Shown here: positions 1-6,496 of the stretch, in pieces
Layout: every line of letters starts with the position of its first letter
Position numbering within the stretch: the first letter of the stretch is position 1
NCBI GenBank assembly: GCA_900315955.1
Contig: ONBC01000019.1
Location: 1-33,250 of the forward strand
Length of the DNA: 33,250 nt
DNA from: an uncultured Prevotella sp.
GTDB taxonomy: Bacteria; Bacteroidota; Bacteroidia; Bacteroidales; Bacteroidaceae
Direction: 5' to 3'
Position numbers and translations under genes: made by a program
The notes under the pieces: model-generated
Seen by the model: the letters and a program-made list of their open reading frames with translations, nothing else
Told to the model about the DNA's origin: nothing
Databases searched by the model: none

Positions 1-127
1 AAAGGATATTCTTCTAAAAGCCAAATATATTAAGAATTATTAAAATGTTCTTTTTTTCTTCTTCTTGTCTTGGTTATTAGCACAGAATCTCCGAGGCTGC
101 CTCCACCGACGCACGACCCTCGCGCTC

Positions 128-190
128 TCCTCATAAGACCGAAGGTCTCTCTGCTCTTTCCTCATAAAGCCGAAGGCCTCTCAGCGCTCT
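128..190. repeat. Two-copy CTCATAA hairpin repeat
   Basis: Two adjacent degenerate units, each reading CTCATAA followed by a small hairpin with a GAA loop and then a CTCT-rich tail. The first hairpin is AGACC-GAA-GGTCT. The second is GCC-GAA-GGC, where an A-T pair has become G-C. The downstream ctctgcggct direct repeat may belong to the same degenerate family. Function unknown. Confidence 0.4.
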
Positions 191-306
191 CAGCCTCTCA
201 CACGTATCATCTCTGCGGCTCAATAAACTCTGCGGCTCTGCGTGAAAAGTCTGATAATCAAGGGCCGCATTGTGTCTCTATATAAAAGTGACGAAGTCAG
301 GAGAGC

Positions 307-361
307 AGATGTACTGCAGGAGAAAATCTTGTACATCTCAGAAAATGGATGCTTCCCTGCA
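307..361 (+). other. Possible H-type RNA pseudoknot
   Basis: AGATGTAC (307-314) pairs perfectly with GTACATCT (331-338). The loop begins with TGCAGG (315-320), which is the exact complement of CCTGCA (356-361) downstream. The two helices would stack directly, with no linker between their 5' strands. This is base pairing read by eye only. No gene follows for about 700 nt, so any role would be as part of a separate RNA. Confidence 0.3.
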
Positions 362-547
362 CTTAACTAAAGGTAATATTGTCAAGATATTTTCTTCGCA
401 ACCCCCGCTGAGAATCGTTTCTTTTCGAGCAAGGTGATGGTTGGCCGAAAATAACCGATTCTCGGGCCGAGTTAGTAAACCGCTACAAATCAAGCCATTA
501 CCCGTTTTTTACCTTTCAGGAGCCTTTTTATCCGTTTCGAAACGCAG

Positions 548-565
548 ACCTAACTACGGTTAGGT
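548..565. other. Stable hairpin with UNCG-class loop
   Basis: ACCTAAC (548-554), loop TACG, GTTAGGT (559-565). This is a perfect 7-bp stem closed as C(UACG)G, a member of the unusually stable UNCG tetraloop class if transcribed on the plus strand. It lies directly before the tandem GTTATG dyads. Confidence 0.5.
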
Positions 566-580
566 GGCCGGCATTCAACG

Positions 581-641
581 GTTATGTCACTGCCATAACA
601 GCGTTATGTCACCTACATAACGGCGTTAGGTAGGTGACATA
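581..641. repeat. Tandem 19-bp GTTATG dyads and 12-bp inverted repeat
   Basis: Two tandem copies of an imperfect palindrome, GTTATGTCACTGCCATAAC (581-599) and GTTATGTCACCTACATAAC (603-621), differ only at the three central positions. The second copy also contributes TATGTCACCTAC (605-616), a perfect 12-bp inverted repeat with 630-641; the 13-nt loop holds a further TAAC/GTTA pairing. The region could be a tandem operator or alternative RNA hairpins. Confidence 0.45.
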
Positions 642-889
642 TCCATAGAAAGGTCCGCGCCCCGCCGCTTTTATCATCCGATTTCGGTACTGGCACCCCC
701 TTTTCGTCTTCTCTTTCACGAATCTTCATTGTCCTGACTTTTTACTTTTTGTAATAAAAAGTTTATTGTCTTTTTCTTAGTCATTCAACTCGTGCAACTG
801 AATAATCAGCGTGAACATCGCACACAGCCCTGCCTGCCCGCACCCAGCATGAGCCATGTTCTTGCATGAATTTGCACCATTAAGGCGGA

Positions 890-959
890 AAACATTCTCT
901 TGCAACAGTTGAATGGGTAGCAAGACGGCGGTTCCAATGATAAACACAAGAGAATGTTT
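890..959. repeat. Perfect 13-bp inverted repeat
   Basis: AAACATTCTCTTG (890-902) and CAAGAGAATGTTT (947-959) are exact complements separated by 44 nt, just upstream of the GH20 promoter. No T-tract follows on either strand, so it does not look like an intrinsic terminator. Confidence 0.5.
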
Positions 960-980
960 AGCTATCTTTAACAGCCCACC

Positions 981-1013
981 TTTTGCTATTTCAGCGAATA
1001 AGCACTAATTTTG
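981..1013 (+). promoter_or_regulatory. Bacteroidota-type promoter of the GH20 gene
   Basis: TTTTG (981-985), 20-nt spacer, TAATTTTG (1006-1013). This matches the Bacteroidota -33/-7 pattern (TTTG and TAnnTTTG) and predicts transcription starting near 1020, about 30-40 nt before the start codon. Confidence 0.65.
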
Positions 1014-1050
1014 TAAAACGAAACTAAGTGTTATACCAAGTACAAAATCT

Positions 1051-2721
1051 ATGACGTTTATGAAAAGATCTTTTCTTCTTTCGTTACTTATGATGGTGAT
1101 CGCTGCCGCCAGTGCCGCGCCTAAAGCCGACTATGCCAAGGTGGTGCCGGTTCCCGACAAGATTGTGCCCAATGCCAAAGGCGGGTCGTATGAGCTCTCT
1201 GCCTCAACCCGCATCTATTACACGTCCGGGCAAGCCGACATGGCGCGCAACGCGCAGTTCCTCGCACAATATATCAAGGACATGACGAAGCTCAGTCTGA
1301 CACCTGCCGCCGTGAAAGGCAAGGGCAAGGACGGCATCAGCCTTGTGCTCGCGCCGAAAGCCAAGCTCGCGCCCGAGGCCTACGAGATCAGCGTTGACAG
1401 GAAAGGCGTGACCATCACAGGCAAGACCGCCGCCGGGGTCTTCTATGGCATCCAGACCCTGCGCAAGTCGCTGCCGGTCCTTCAGAGCGCCGGAACCGTG
1501 GAGCTCCCCGCCGCCCACGTGGAGGCAGCCCCGCGCTTCGGCTATCGTGGCATGATGCTCGACTGCTCCCGTCACTTCTTCCCCGTGAAGTTTGTCAAGG
1601 AATATATCGACCTCATCGCGCTTCACAACATGAACCGTCTCCACTGGCACATCTCCGACGATCAGGGCTGGCGCTTCAGCGTGCCCGGCTATCCGAAGCT
1701 GACGGAGGTGGGCTCGAAGCGCGCGCAGACCGTGCTCGGACATAACTCGGAGGTAGAGGACGGCACGCCCTACGGCGGCTACTACACCGACGATGAGATT
1801 CGCGACATCGTGAAATATGCCGCCGAGCGATACATCACGATCGTGCCCGAAGTCGACATGCCCGGCCACATGATGGCAGCCCTGGCCTCTTATCCCGAGC
1901 TGGGCTGCACGGGCGGTCCATACAAGACGGGCGAGTATTGGGGTGTCTACCGGGACATCCTCTGCGCAGGAAACGAGAAGGTGTACTCCTTCATCAAGGA
2001 CGTGCTCGATCATGTCTGCGACCTCTTCCCCGGACAGTATATCCATATCGGCGGTGACGAGAGCCCCCGCGTGCGCTGGGAGCACTGCCCGAAATGCCAG
2101 GCCATGATCGCGAAGCTCGGGCTGAAAGACAAGGACGGTCAGGCGAAGGAGGCTTTGCTGCAGGGCTATTTCGCCAACCGTGTGCAGAAATACCTGGAGA
2201 CCAAAGGCCGTCGGGTCATCGGCTGGGACGAGCTCTTAGGCTGTGATGTCGACACCTCTGCCACCATCATGTCGTGGCGCGGAGCCGAACCCGGGGCCAA
2301 GGGAGCCGCTCTCGGCCATGATGTCATCATGTCGCCGTCTACCTCACTCTATTTTGACCATTACCAGTCGAAGAATACCGGTGAGGAGCCAATGGCCATC
2401 GGTGGCTTCTCCGACGTGAAGAACGTCTACAACGCGGAGCCGGTAGCACCGGAGCTCGATGCCAAGGCAAAGGCTCATATCATCGGCGTGCAGGCTAACC
2501 TCTGGACAGAGTACATAGCCTCGCCCAACTATGCCGAATATATGGTTCTGCCGCGTATGGCAGCGCTGTCGGAAGTGCAATGGCTGCAGCCTTCGGAGAA
2601 AAACTATGACGCGTTCGTGAAACGTACAGACAGCCTCCGCCACATCTATGAACTCTACGGCTATACTTACGCCCACCACCTCTGGCCCGATGAGTTCAGA
2701 AAAGAGGCGAAGAAGTATTAA
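1051..2721 (+). CDS. Secreted beta-N-acetylhexosaminidase (GH20)
   Basis: Exo-acting glycoside hydrolase of family GH20, removing terminal N-acetylhexosamine from glycans by substrate-assisted catalysis. The N-terminus is a signal peptide (positive MKRS, hydrophobic run, cleavage likely after the ASA near residue 22), so export to the periplasm or beyond is expected. A GH20b-type alpha/beta domain (about 27-150) precedes the TIM barrel. The catalytic Asp-Glu pair is visible in HIGGDESPR (D336, E337), and LHWHISDDQGWR and WRGAEPG are typical of the family. At 556 aa it has normal length. ATG 1051 (MTFMKRS) and ATG 1060 (MKRS) are both possible, and the second gives the more usual signal peptide. 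There is a good promoter upstream and a strong terminator downstream, so it is probably monocistronic. I see no C-terminal T9SS sorting domain. The natural substrate is not evident. Confidence 0.93.
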   Translation: MTFMKRSFLLSLLMMVIAAASAAPKADYAKVVPVPDKIVPNAKGGSYELSASTRIYYTSGQADMARNAQFLAQYIKDMTKLSLTPAAVKGKGKDGISLVLAPKAKLAPEAYEISVDRKGVTITGKTAAGVFYGIQTLRKSLPVLQSAGTVELPAAHVEAAPRFGYRGMMLDCSRHFFPVKFVKEYIDLIALHNMNRLHWHISDDQGWRFSVPGYPKLTEVGSKRAQTVLGHNSEVEDGTPYGGYYTDDEIRDIVKYAAERYITIVPEVDMPGHMMAALASYPELGCTGGPYKTGEYWGVYRDILCAGNEKVYSFIKDVLDHVCDLFPGQYIHIGGDESPRVRWEHCPKCQAMIAKLGLKDKDGQAKEALLQGYFANRVQKYLETKGRRVIGWDELLGCDVDTSATIMSWRGAEPGAKGAALGHDVIMSPSTSLYFDHYQSKNTGEEPMAIGGFSDVKNVYNAEPVAPELDAKAKAHIIGVQANLWTEYIASPNYAEYMVLPRMAALSEVQWLQPSEKNYDAFVKRTDSLRHIYELYGYTYAHHLWPDEFRKEAKKY

Positions 2722-2740
2722 GCTACAATCGTCTGATAAT

Positions 2741-2790
2741 ATTGCTTTTCTCACACGGATCCTAAGGAACCGTATGAGAAAAGCAATTTT
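2741..2790 (+). terminator. Intrinsic terminator after GH20 gene
   Basis: An 18-nt arm (2741-2758) pairs with 2770-2787 at 17 of 18 positions across an 11-nt loop and is followed by TTTT. It lies about 20 nt after the GH20 stop codon. The A-rich left flank means it might also work in reverse. Confidence 0.8.
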
Positions 2791-2891
2791 ATTAAGCGCC
2801 AAAAAGAAAGCGATGATAAGGCCTTCAAACTGAAGATGTGTTCTTAGAGATACCACCAACCATAATGAACAATTTATAAAGATAAATAAGC

Positions 2892-4256
2892 ATGATCACA
2901 ACTCTCGTCATAGCCTTTGTAGGCATTGCTGCCGGCATAGCCATCGGCTGGCTCTTAGCTCAGAACCGTCTTGGGACGGAACGCACACAACTCGTCTCGG
3001 CACGCGACGTGCTGCAGGCACAGGTCAACACGCTCAACCAACAACTGAGTGAGAGCAAAGCTACGGCTGAGAAGCAACTGCAGGAAGCGAAGGCTGATGC
3101 CGAGAGGCAACTGCAGGAAGTGAAGGCTTCCGCCGAGCAGCAGAAGGCGGAGCAGGAGAAGCGGTATGAGCAGCAGCTCAACCTTCTGCGCGAACAGCAG
3201 AAGGCACAGATGGAGCAACAAGGCACCCTCATCCGCGAACAGATCAACACGGCATCGGAAGAGATTCTCAAGAAACGCAGCGAAGAGCTTTCGGCGACAA
3301 ACAAAGAACAACTCTCCGCCATCCTCAACCCACTCCACGAAAACCTCAAGCAGATGCGCGAGGCTGTGGAGAAGACGGGACGCGAGCAGGCTACGACGAT
3401 GGAACGGCTCGACGTGAGCATCAAGGAGAACCTCAAGCAGGCCAAGGAAGTCGGCGAACGCGCGGACAAGCTGGCGCAGGCCCTGACCTCAGAAAACAAG
3501 ACGCAGGGCAACTTCGGTGAGCTCAGGCTCCGTACCCTGTTGGAGAACATGGGACTGGAGGAAGGCACGCAGTTTGAGGAGCAGGTGACGCTGCGCGACG
3601 AGCACGGCAACACGCTCTATGAGGAGGAAGGCCATCGCATGATTCCGGATGTCATCCTTCATTTCCCCGACAGCCGTGACGTGGTCATCGACTCGAAGAT
3701 GTCGCTCAAAGCCTTTGAGGATTATCACAACGCCGAGACTACGGATGCAAAAGAGGAGGCGCTGCAGCGGCATATTCTCTCCGTGCGCAACCACGTAAAG
3801 GAACTGGCGCACAAAAACTACAGTTCCTATCTCCGCGGCAGCGGCAACAAGCTCGACTTCGTGGTAATGTATATCTATTCGGAGAGCGCCGTGCAGCTTG
3901 CCCTGGCCAACGATCCGAGCCTATGGAAGGATGCTTACGACCAAGGGGTTATCATCTCGGGTTCGCAAACACTCTATATGATGTTGCGCGTGTTGGAGAT
4001 GACGTGGCGGCAGGTGAGACAGGTGGAGAACCAAGACAAGATCATGGCAACGGCCGATGAGCTTGTCAACCGGGTACAGATGTTCTACGAGCGTTTTCAG
4101 ACAGCCGACGACCAGCTTGGCAAGACGCAGAAAGCCTTTGATGCCTTGCGGGCCATCACGGCACCGACGGGAGCAAGCATCGCTACCTCGGCCAACAAGC
4201 TGTTGAAATACGGTGCCAAGGAGAACCCAAAACGGAAAGCCAAACTGCCAGAATAG
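2892..4256 (+). CDS. rmuC: DNA recombination protein RmuC
   Basis: RmuC family protein, implicated in limiting DNA inversions and rearrangements and thought to carry a restriction-endonuclease-like fold. An N-terminal membrane anchor (residues about 2-24, ITTLVIAFVGIAAGIAIGWL) is followed by a long Glu/Gln/Lys-rich coiled coil (about 28-200). The conserved RmuC core runs from about 205 to 420, including NFGELRLRTLLENMGL, PDVILHFPDSRDVVIDSKMSLKAFEDY and the SESAVQLAL segment. The length of 454 aa is typical. There is no obvious Shine-Dalgarno, only an A/T-rich stretch before ATG 2892. The gene stops at 4254-4256, directly against a heptamer repeat array that separates it from the convergent acyltransferase gene. 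Confidence 0.93.
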   Translation: MITTLVIAFVGIAAGIAIGWLLAQNRLGTERTQLVSARDVLQAQVNTLNQQLSESKATAEKQLQEAKADAERQLQEVKASAEQQKAEQEKRYEQQLNLLREQQKAQMEQQGTLIREQINTASEEILKKRSEELSATNKEQLSAILNPLHENLKQMREAVEKTGREQATTMERLDVSIKENLKQAKEVGERADKLAQALTSENKTQGNFGELRLRTLLENMGLEEGTQFEEQVTLRDEHGNTLYEEEGHRMIPDVILHFPDSRDVVIDSKMSLKAFEDYHNAETTDAKEEALQRHILSVRNHVKELAHKNYSSYLRGSGNKLDFVVMYIYSESAVQLALANDPSLWKDAYDQGVIISGSQTLYMMLRVLEMTWRQVRQVENQDKIMATADELVNRVQMFYERFQTADDQLGKTQKAFDALRAITAPTGASIATSANKLLKYGAKENPKRKAKLPE

Positions 4257-4388
4257 TTAGGAGTTAGGAGTTAGAAGTTAGAAGTTAGAAGTTAGGAGTT
4301 AGGAGATAGGAGTTAGGAGATAGAAGTTATTACCTGTAGATACAGGGGGCGCACCAACTCCTAACTCCTATCTCCTAACTCCTAACTT
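4257..4388. repeat. TTAGGAG heptamer array with perfect 31-bp inverted repeat
   Basis: Ten consecutive 7-nt units (TTAGGAG, TTAGAAG, ATAGGAG, ATAGAAG variants) run from 4257 to 4326, starting on the base after the rmuC stop. The reverse-complement version (CTCCTAA units) runs from about 4358 to 4388. Positions 4289-4319 and 4358-4388 are a perfect 31-bp inverted repeat. The 38-nt gap contains a small palindrome, CCTGTA-GA-TACAGG (4333-4346). The right arm overlaps the 3' end of the acyltransferase gene on the minus strand and encodes its last residues. It may act as a bidirectional terminator between the convergent genes, though it lacks the usual GC-rich stem plus T-tract. Confidence 0.9.
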
Positions 4389-5351
4389 ATCTATCTTGCT
4401 CAAGATCCACGCCAACGGCAACGTGATGACGACACAGACGAAGAATGTGAGCCAGTAGTTCCACGACTTCGGAAGATAATCGAGCACAAAGTGGAGATGG
4501 ATGAGATAGCACTCCAAGCTCAGAGAGCCTACAAAAGCCAGCGACTTGTTGAACCATTGGGGCGTGCGCCTCAAGACGCGGTTGCAGATCAAGATAAACG
4601 TGATGGTCAAAGGGATATAGAGCATGCGCTCGACAAACAAAGGGAACTGTCCGTGGCGAACCTGCTCAAGGAAGAAGCACGAGGCTGAGGTCATGACAAA
4701 CATGATGATCAGCATCCAGATGCCCTGACCATCAATGGCACGCTTCTGCCGGACCATCTCGCCCATATTGATACCAATGAAGAAGATGGGCACCCGGCTC
4801 CAGAAGATCTCAATATGACCCACGGCATGATGGATCGGTGTGACCCACTGCACAAGGATACACCACATGATCATCACCACCGGCAACCAACGGTAGACGG
4901 GGTGACGCCTGATGAGCTGCATGTAAGGCGGCGCAAAGAGGTAAAGCATCATGATGGCCGGGATATACCAGAACGCCAGCTCGTCGTGGAGCCAGAAGTT
5001 CCAGTTGAAGCCGATCTCTCCTAAGAGATTGATGAGCGTGGAAAGATCGTGCACCGGGATGCGCGGAATGTAATAGAGGCTGGCTATAATGAGCCACGCC
5101 GGATAGATGCGGATAAGCCGACGAAAATAGAAATGCTTGTACGACGGCATCTTCATCCATGAGAACCAAAGACCTATACCACTGAGAAACAAGAACATGT
5201 CCACACCGAGGTTGCCCATACGGCGCAGGCCGAAGAACATGTCGGAACGGGCAAGGTCGACATGAAACAGAATGATGATAAGCATGGCGACACCCATCAG
5301 CGCGCCACGGAAGCGCGAGATATTCGCCAGTTCAATATCTGGTATTTTCAT
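4368..5351 (-). CDS. Membrane acyltransferase (acyltransferase_3 family), second of pair
   Basis: Integral-membrane O-acyltransferase of the acyltransferase_3 family, which transfers acyl groups (often acetyl) to surface sugars. It has about ten hydrophobic segments. The early motif RFRGALMGVAMLIIILFHV carries the family histidine, and MGNLGVDMFLFLSGIGLW is the characteristic second segment. The start at 5351 (MKIPDIEL) is chosen because ATG 5351-5349 overlaps the upstream TGA 5350-5348 as ATGA, indicating translational coupling; a 15-residue upstream extension exists but would sit inside the previous gene. The last residues, KLGVRR then TAG, are encoded by the heptamer repeat. The substrate cannot be told from sequence; as the last gene of an Ept-like operon it probably acts on an envelope glycan. 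Confidence 0.85.
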   Translation of the reverse strand: MKIPDIELANISRFRGALMGVAMLIIILFHVDLARSDMFFGLRRMGNLGVDMFLFLSGIGLWFSWMKMPSYKHFYFRRLIRIYPAWLIIASLYYIPRIPVHDLSTLINLLGEIGFNWNFWLHDELAFWYIPAIMMLYLFAPPYMQLIRRHPVYRWLPVVMIMWCILVQWVTPIHHAVGHIEIFWSRVPIFFIGINMGEMVRQKRAIDGQGIWMLIIMFVMTSASCFFLEQVRHGQFPLFVERMLYIPLTITFILICNRVLRRTPQWFNKSLAFVGSLSLECYLIHLHFVLDYLPKSWNYWLTFFVCVVITLPLAWILSKIDKLGVRR

Positions 5352-6481
5352 AGTTTCGGATTCGGAATTTTCTTCATCACCTTCATCACCAGCCATGCCA
5401 CACCCAGCGAGGCGATGGCATAGAGCAGCAAGCCTGTGTAGACATCGCCCCGACGCGAGATCGGAATAAAGATCTTACGCAGGACGGGATGAATGACAAA
5501 CAGGGCGGCAGAGATGTTGCCCATCCAGCTGAGGGCATACCAGATCCAACCGCGAAGCCCTGCCCACGGCAGATGGTCAATGCTCTTGACGAGATAGACC
5601 GAGGCGTAGCAGACAAGCGCCGGGACGATAGTCCACGTGTAGAACGATTCAGAGGCAGAGACGATGAAGAACGAGCATGCCACCCAACTCATGAGGAAGC
5701 CGCCGAACTGAAGCCGGACGAGGATGATCCTCTCGCCGTAACGGGCAAAGAGCAGGCCAAGGCCGAACGGAAGCATGCCACCCATGAAATTGTAGCGCCA
5801 GTAGTTGAGCGTCTCGCCTTCGGGTGCCATGAGCAGCTGAACGCCAGTGCACACCACCATCAGCGCTACGGTCCAGCCCCAATGACGGCGGTAGAGGAAC
5901 AAGCGATAGACGATATAGAGCTGAAGCATCAGGCCGAAGAACCAGAAGGGACCCGGCCATATATTGTCGTCAGGGTTCGGATACCAGTTGTTGATCATCA
6001 GCAGTTGTCCGACGATCTGTTGTACATTGTATTTCCACGAACCGGGTGTGATTGCGTCGATAATGGTGAAGCTTATGAAACCCACAATCATCATCTTGAA
6101 AAGCTTGAGATAATGGTAGCGGATGAACGGGAGCGGTGCCACGCGGTTGTCTTCAAGGGTTGGTCCCGGCCGGCCACCGTACTTCCTTTCCAAGCCGTAG
6201 GCGCTGAGGAAGAGGAAGACGGGCACACCGTAATGGCCGAAGAAAGAGATGAGATGGCACGGGAGCAGGCTGCCGGCACCGGCGATGCACTGTGTCAGCC
6301 AGTCGACGTTGCGCTGGAAATACTGATATTCGTTTTCCTTCACCACAGGGTTGAGCCAGTGGCAGTAGTTATGAAGGAAGATACCTAAGATGGCAATGCC
6401 ACGCAGCGCATTGCACTCGGCCCGTGTCAGCAGGTCGCTGTCGCGGGTCGTTGTGTTCCCTCCGTTGTTTTCAAGAGCCAT
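5348..6481 (-). CDS. Membrane acyltransferase (acyltransferase_3 family), first of pair
   Basis: Polytopic membrane protein of 377 aa in the acyltransferase_3 family. The N-terminal LTRAECNALRGIAILGIFLHNYCHW contains the conserved R-G-I-A-x-L and the His used by this family. FFGHYGVPVFLFLSAYGLERKYG is the matching second membrane segment. A further eight or so hydrophobic stretches follow, ending in a short basic tail (KVMKKIPNPKL). It starts 15 nt after the stop of the Ept-like gene, with an AAGAAAAGA stretch as a possible weak ribosome site, and overlaps the next acyltransferase by ATGA, so the three genes form one operon. The two acyltransferases are clearly different in sequence and not a recent tandem duplication. 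Acceptor unknown. Confidence 0.85.
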   Translation of the reverse strand: MALENNGGNTTTRDSDLLTRAECNALRGIAILGIFLHNYCHWLNPVVKENEYQYFQRNVDWLTQCIAGAGSLLPCHLISFFGHYGVPVFLFLSAYGLERKYGGRPGPTLEDNRVAPLPFIRYHYLKLFKMMIVGFISFTIIDAITPGSWKYNVQQIVGQLLMINNWYPNPDDNIWPGPFWFFGLMLQLYIVYRLFLYRRHWGWTVALMVVCTGVQLLMAPEGETLNYWRYNFMGGMLPFGLGLLFARYGERIILVRLQFGGFLMSWVACSFFIVSASESFYTWTIVPALVCYASVYLVKSIDHLPWAGLRGWIWYALSWMGNISAALFVIHPVLRKIFIPISRRGDVYTGLLLYAIASLGVAWLVMKVMKKIPNPKL

Positions 6482-6496
6482 ATCTTTTCTTAATTC

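Larger units (their letters stand above)
1..1050. other. Gene-free, structure-rich leader region
   Basis: About 1 kb before the first gene in which I find no credible coding sequence; the only open frame of note (70-285, +) is low-complexity and has no recognisable domain. What it does hold: two near-repeats built on CTCATAA with small hairpins (128-190), a direct repeat of ctctgcggct around 220-245, a possible pseudoknot (307-361), a UNCG-loop hairpin and a pair of 19-bp dyads (548-641), a 13-bp inverted repeat (890-959) and a promoter for the downstream gene (981-1013). The density of inverted repeats suggests a non-coding RNA or regulatory region, but I recognise no known RNA family. Confidence 0.6.

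Noticed and set aside
70-285. Open reading frame of 71 codons in the upstream region
   Set aside because: Composed of degenerate CTCT/GAAGG repeats, no recognisable domain, no ribosome site, no usable promoter.
410-463. GAGAATCG/CGATTCTC inverted repeat
   Set aside because: Only 8 bp with a 38-nt gap; expected by chance in a region of this size and not linked to other elements.
744-762. ACTTTTT-GTAAT-AAAAAGT hairpin as a terminator
   Set aside because: The stem is almost only A-T pairs in a T-rich stretch, with no gene upstream to terminate; likely compositional.
4368-6481. Acyltransferase pair as a tandem duplication
   Set aside because: The two share only family motifs; lengths, termini and most of the sequence differ.
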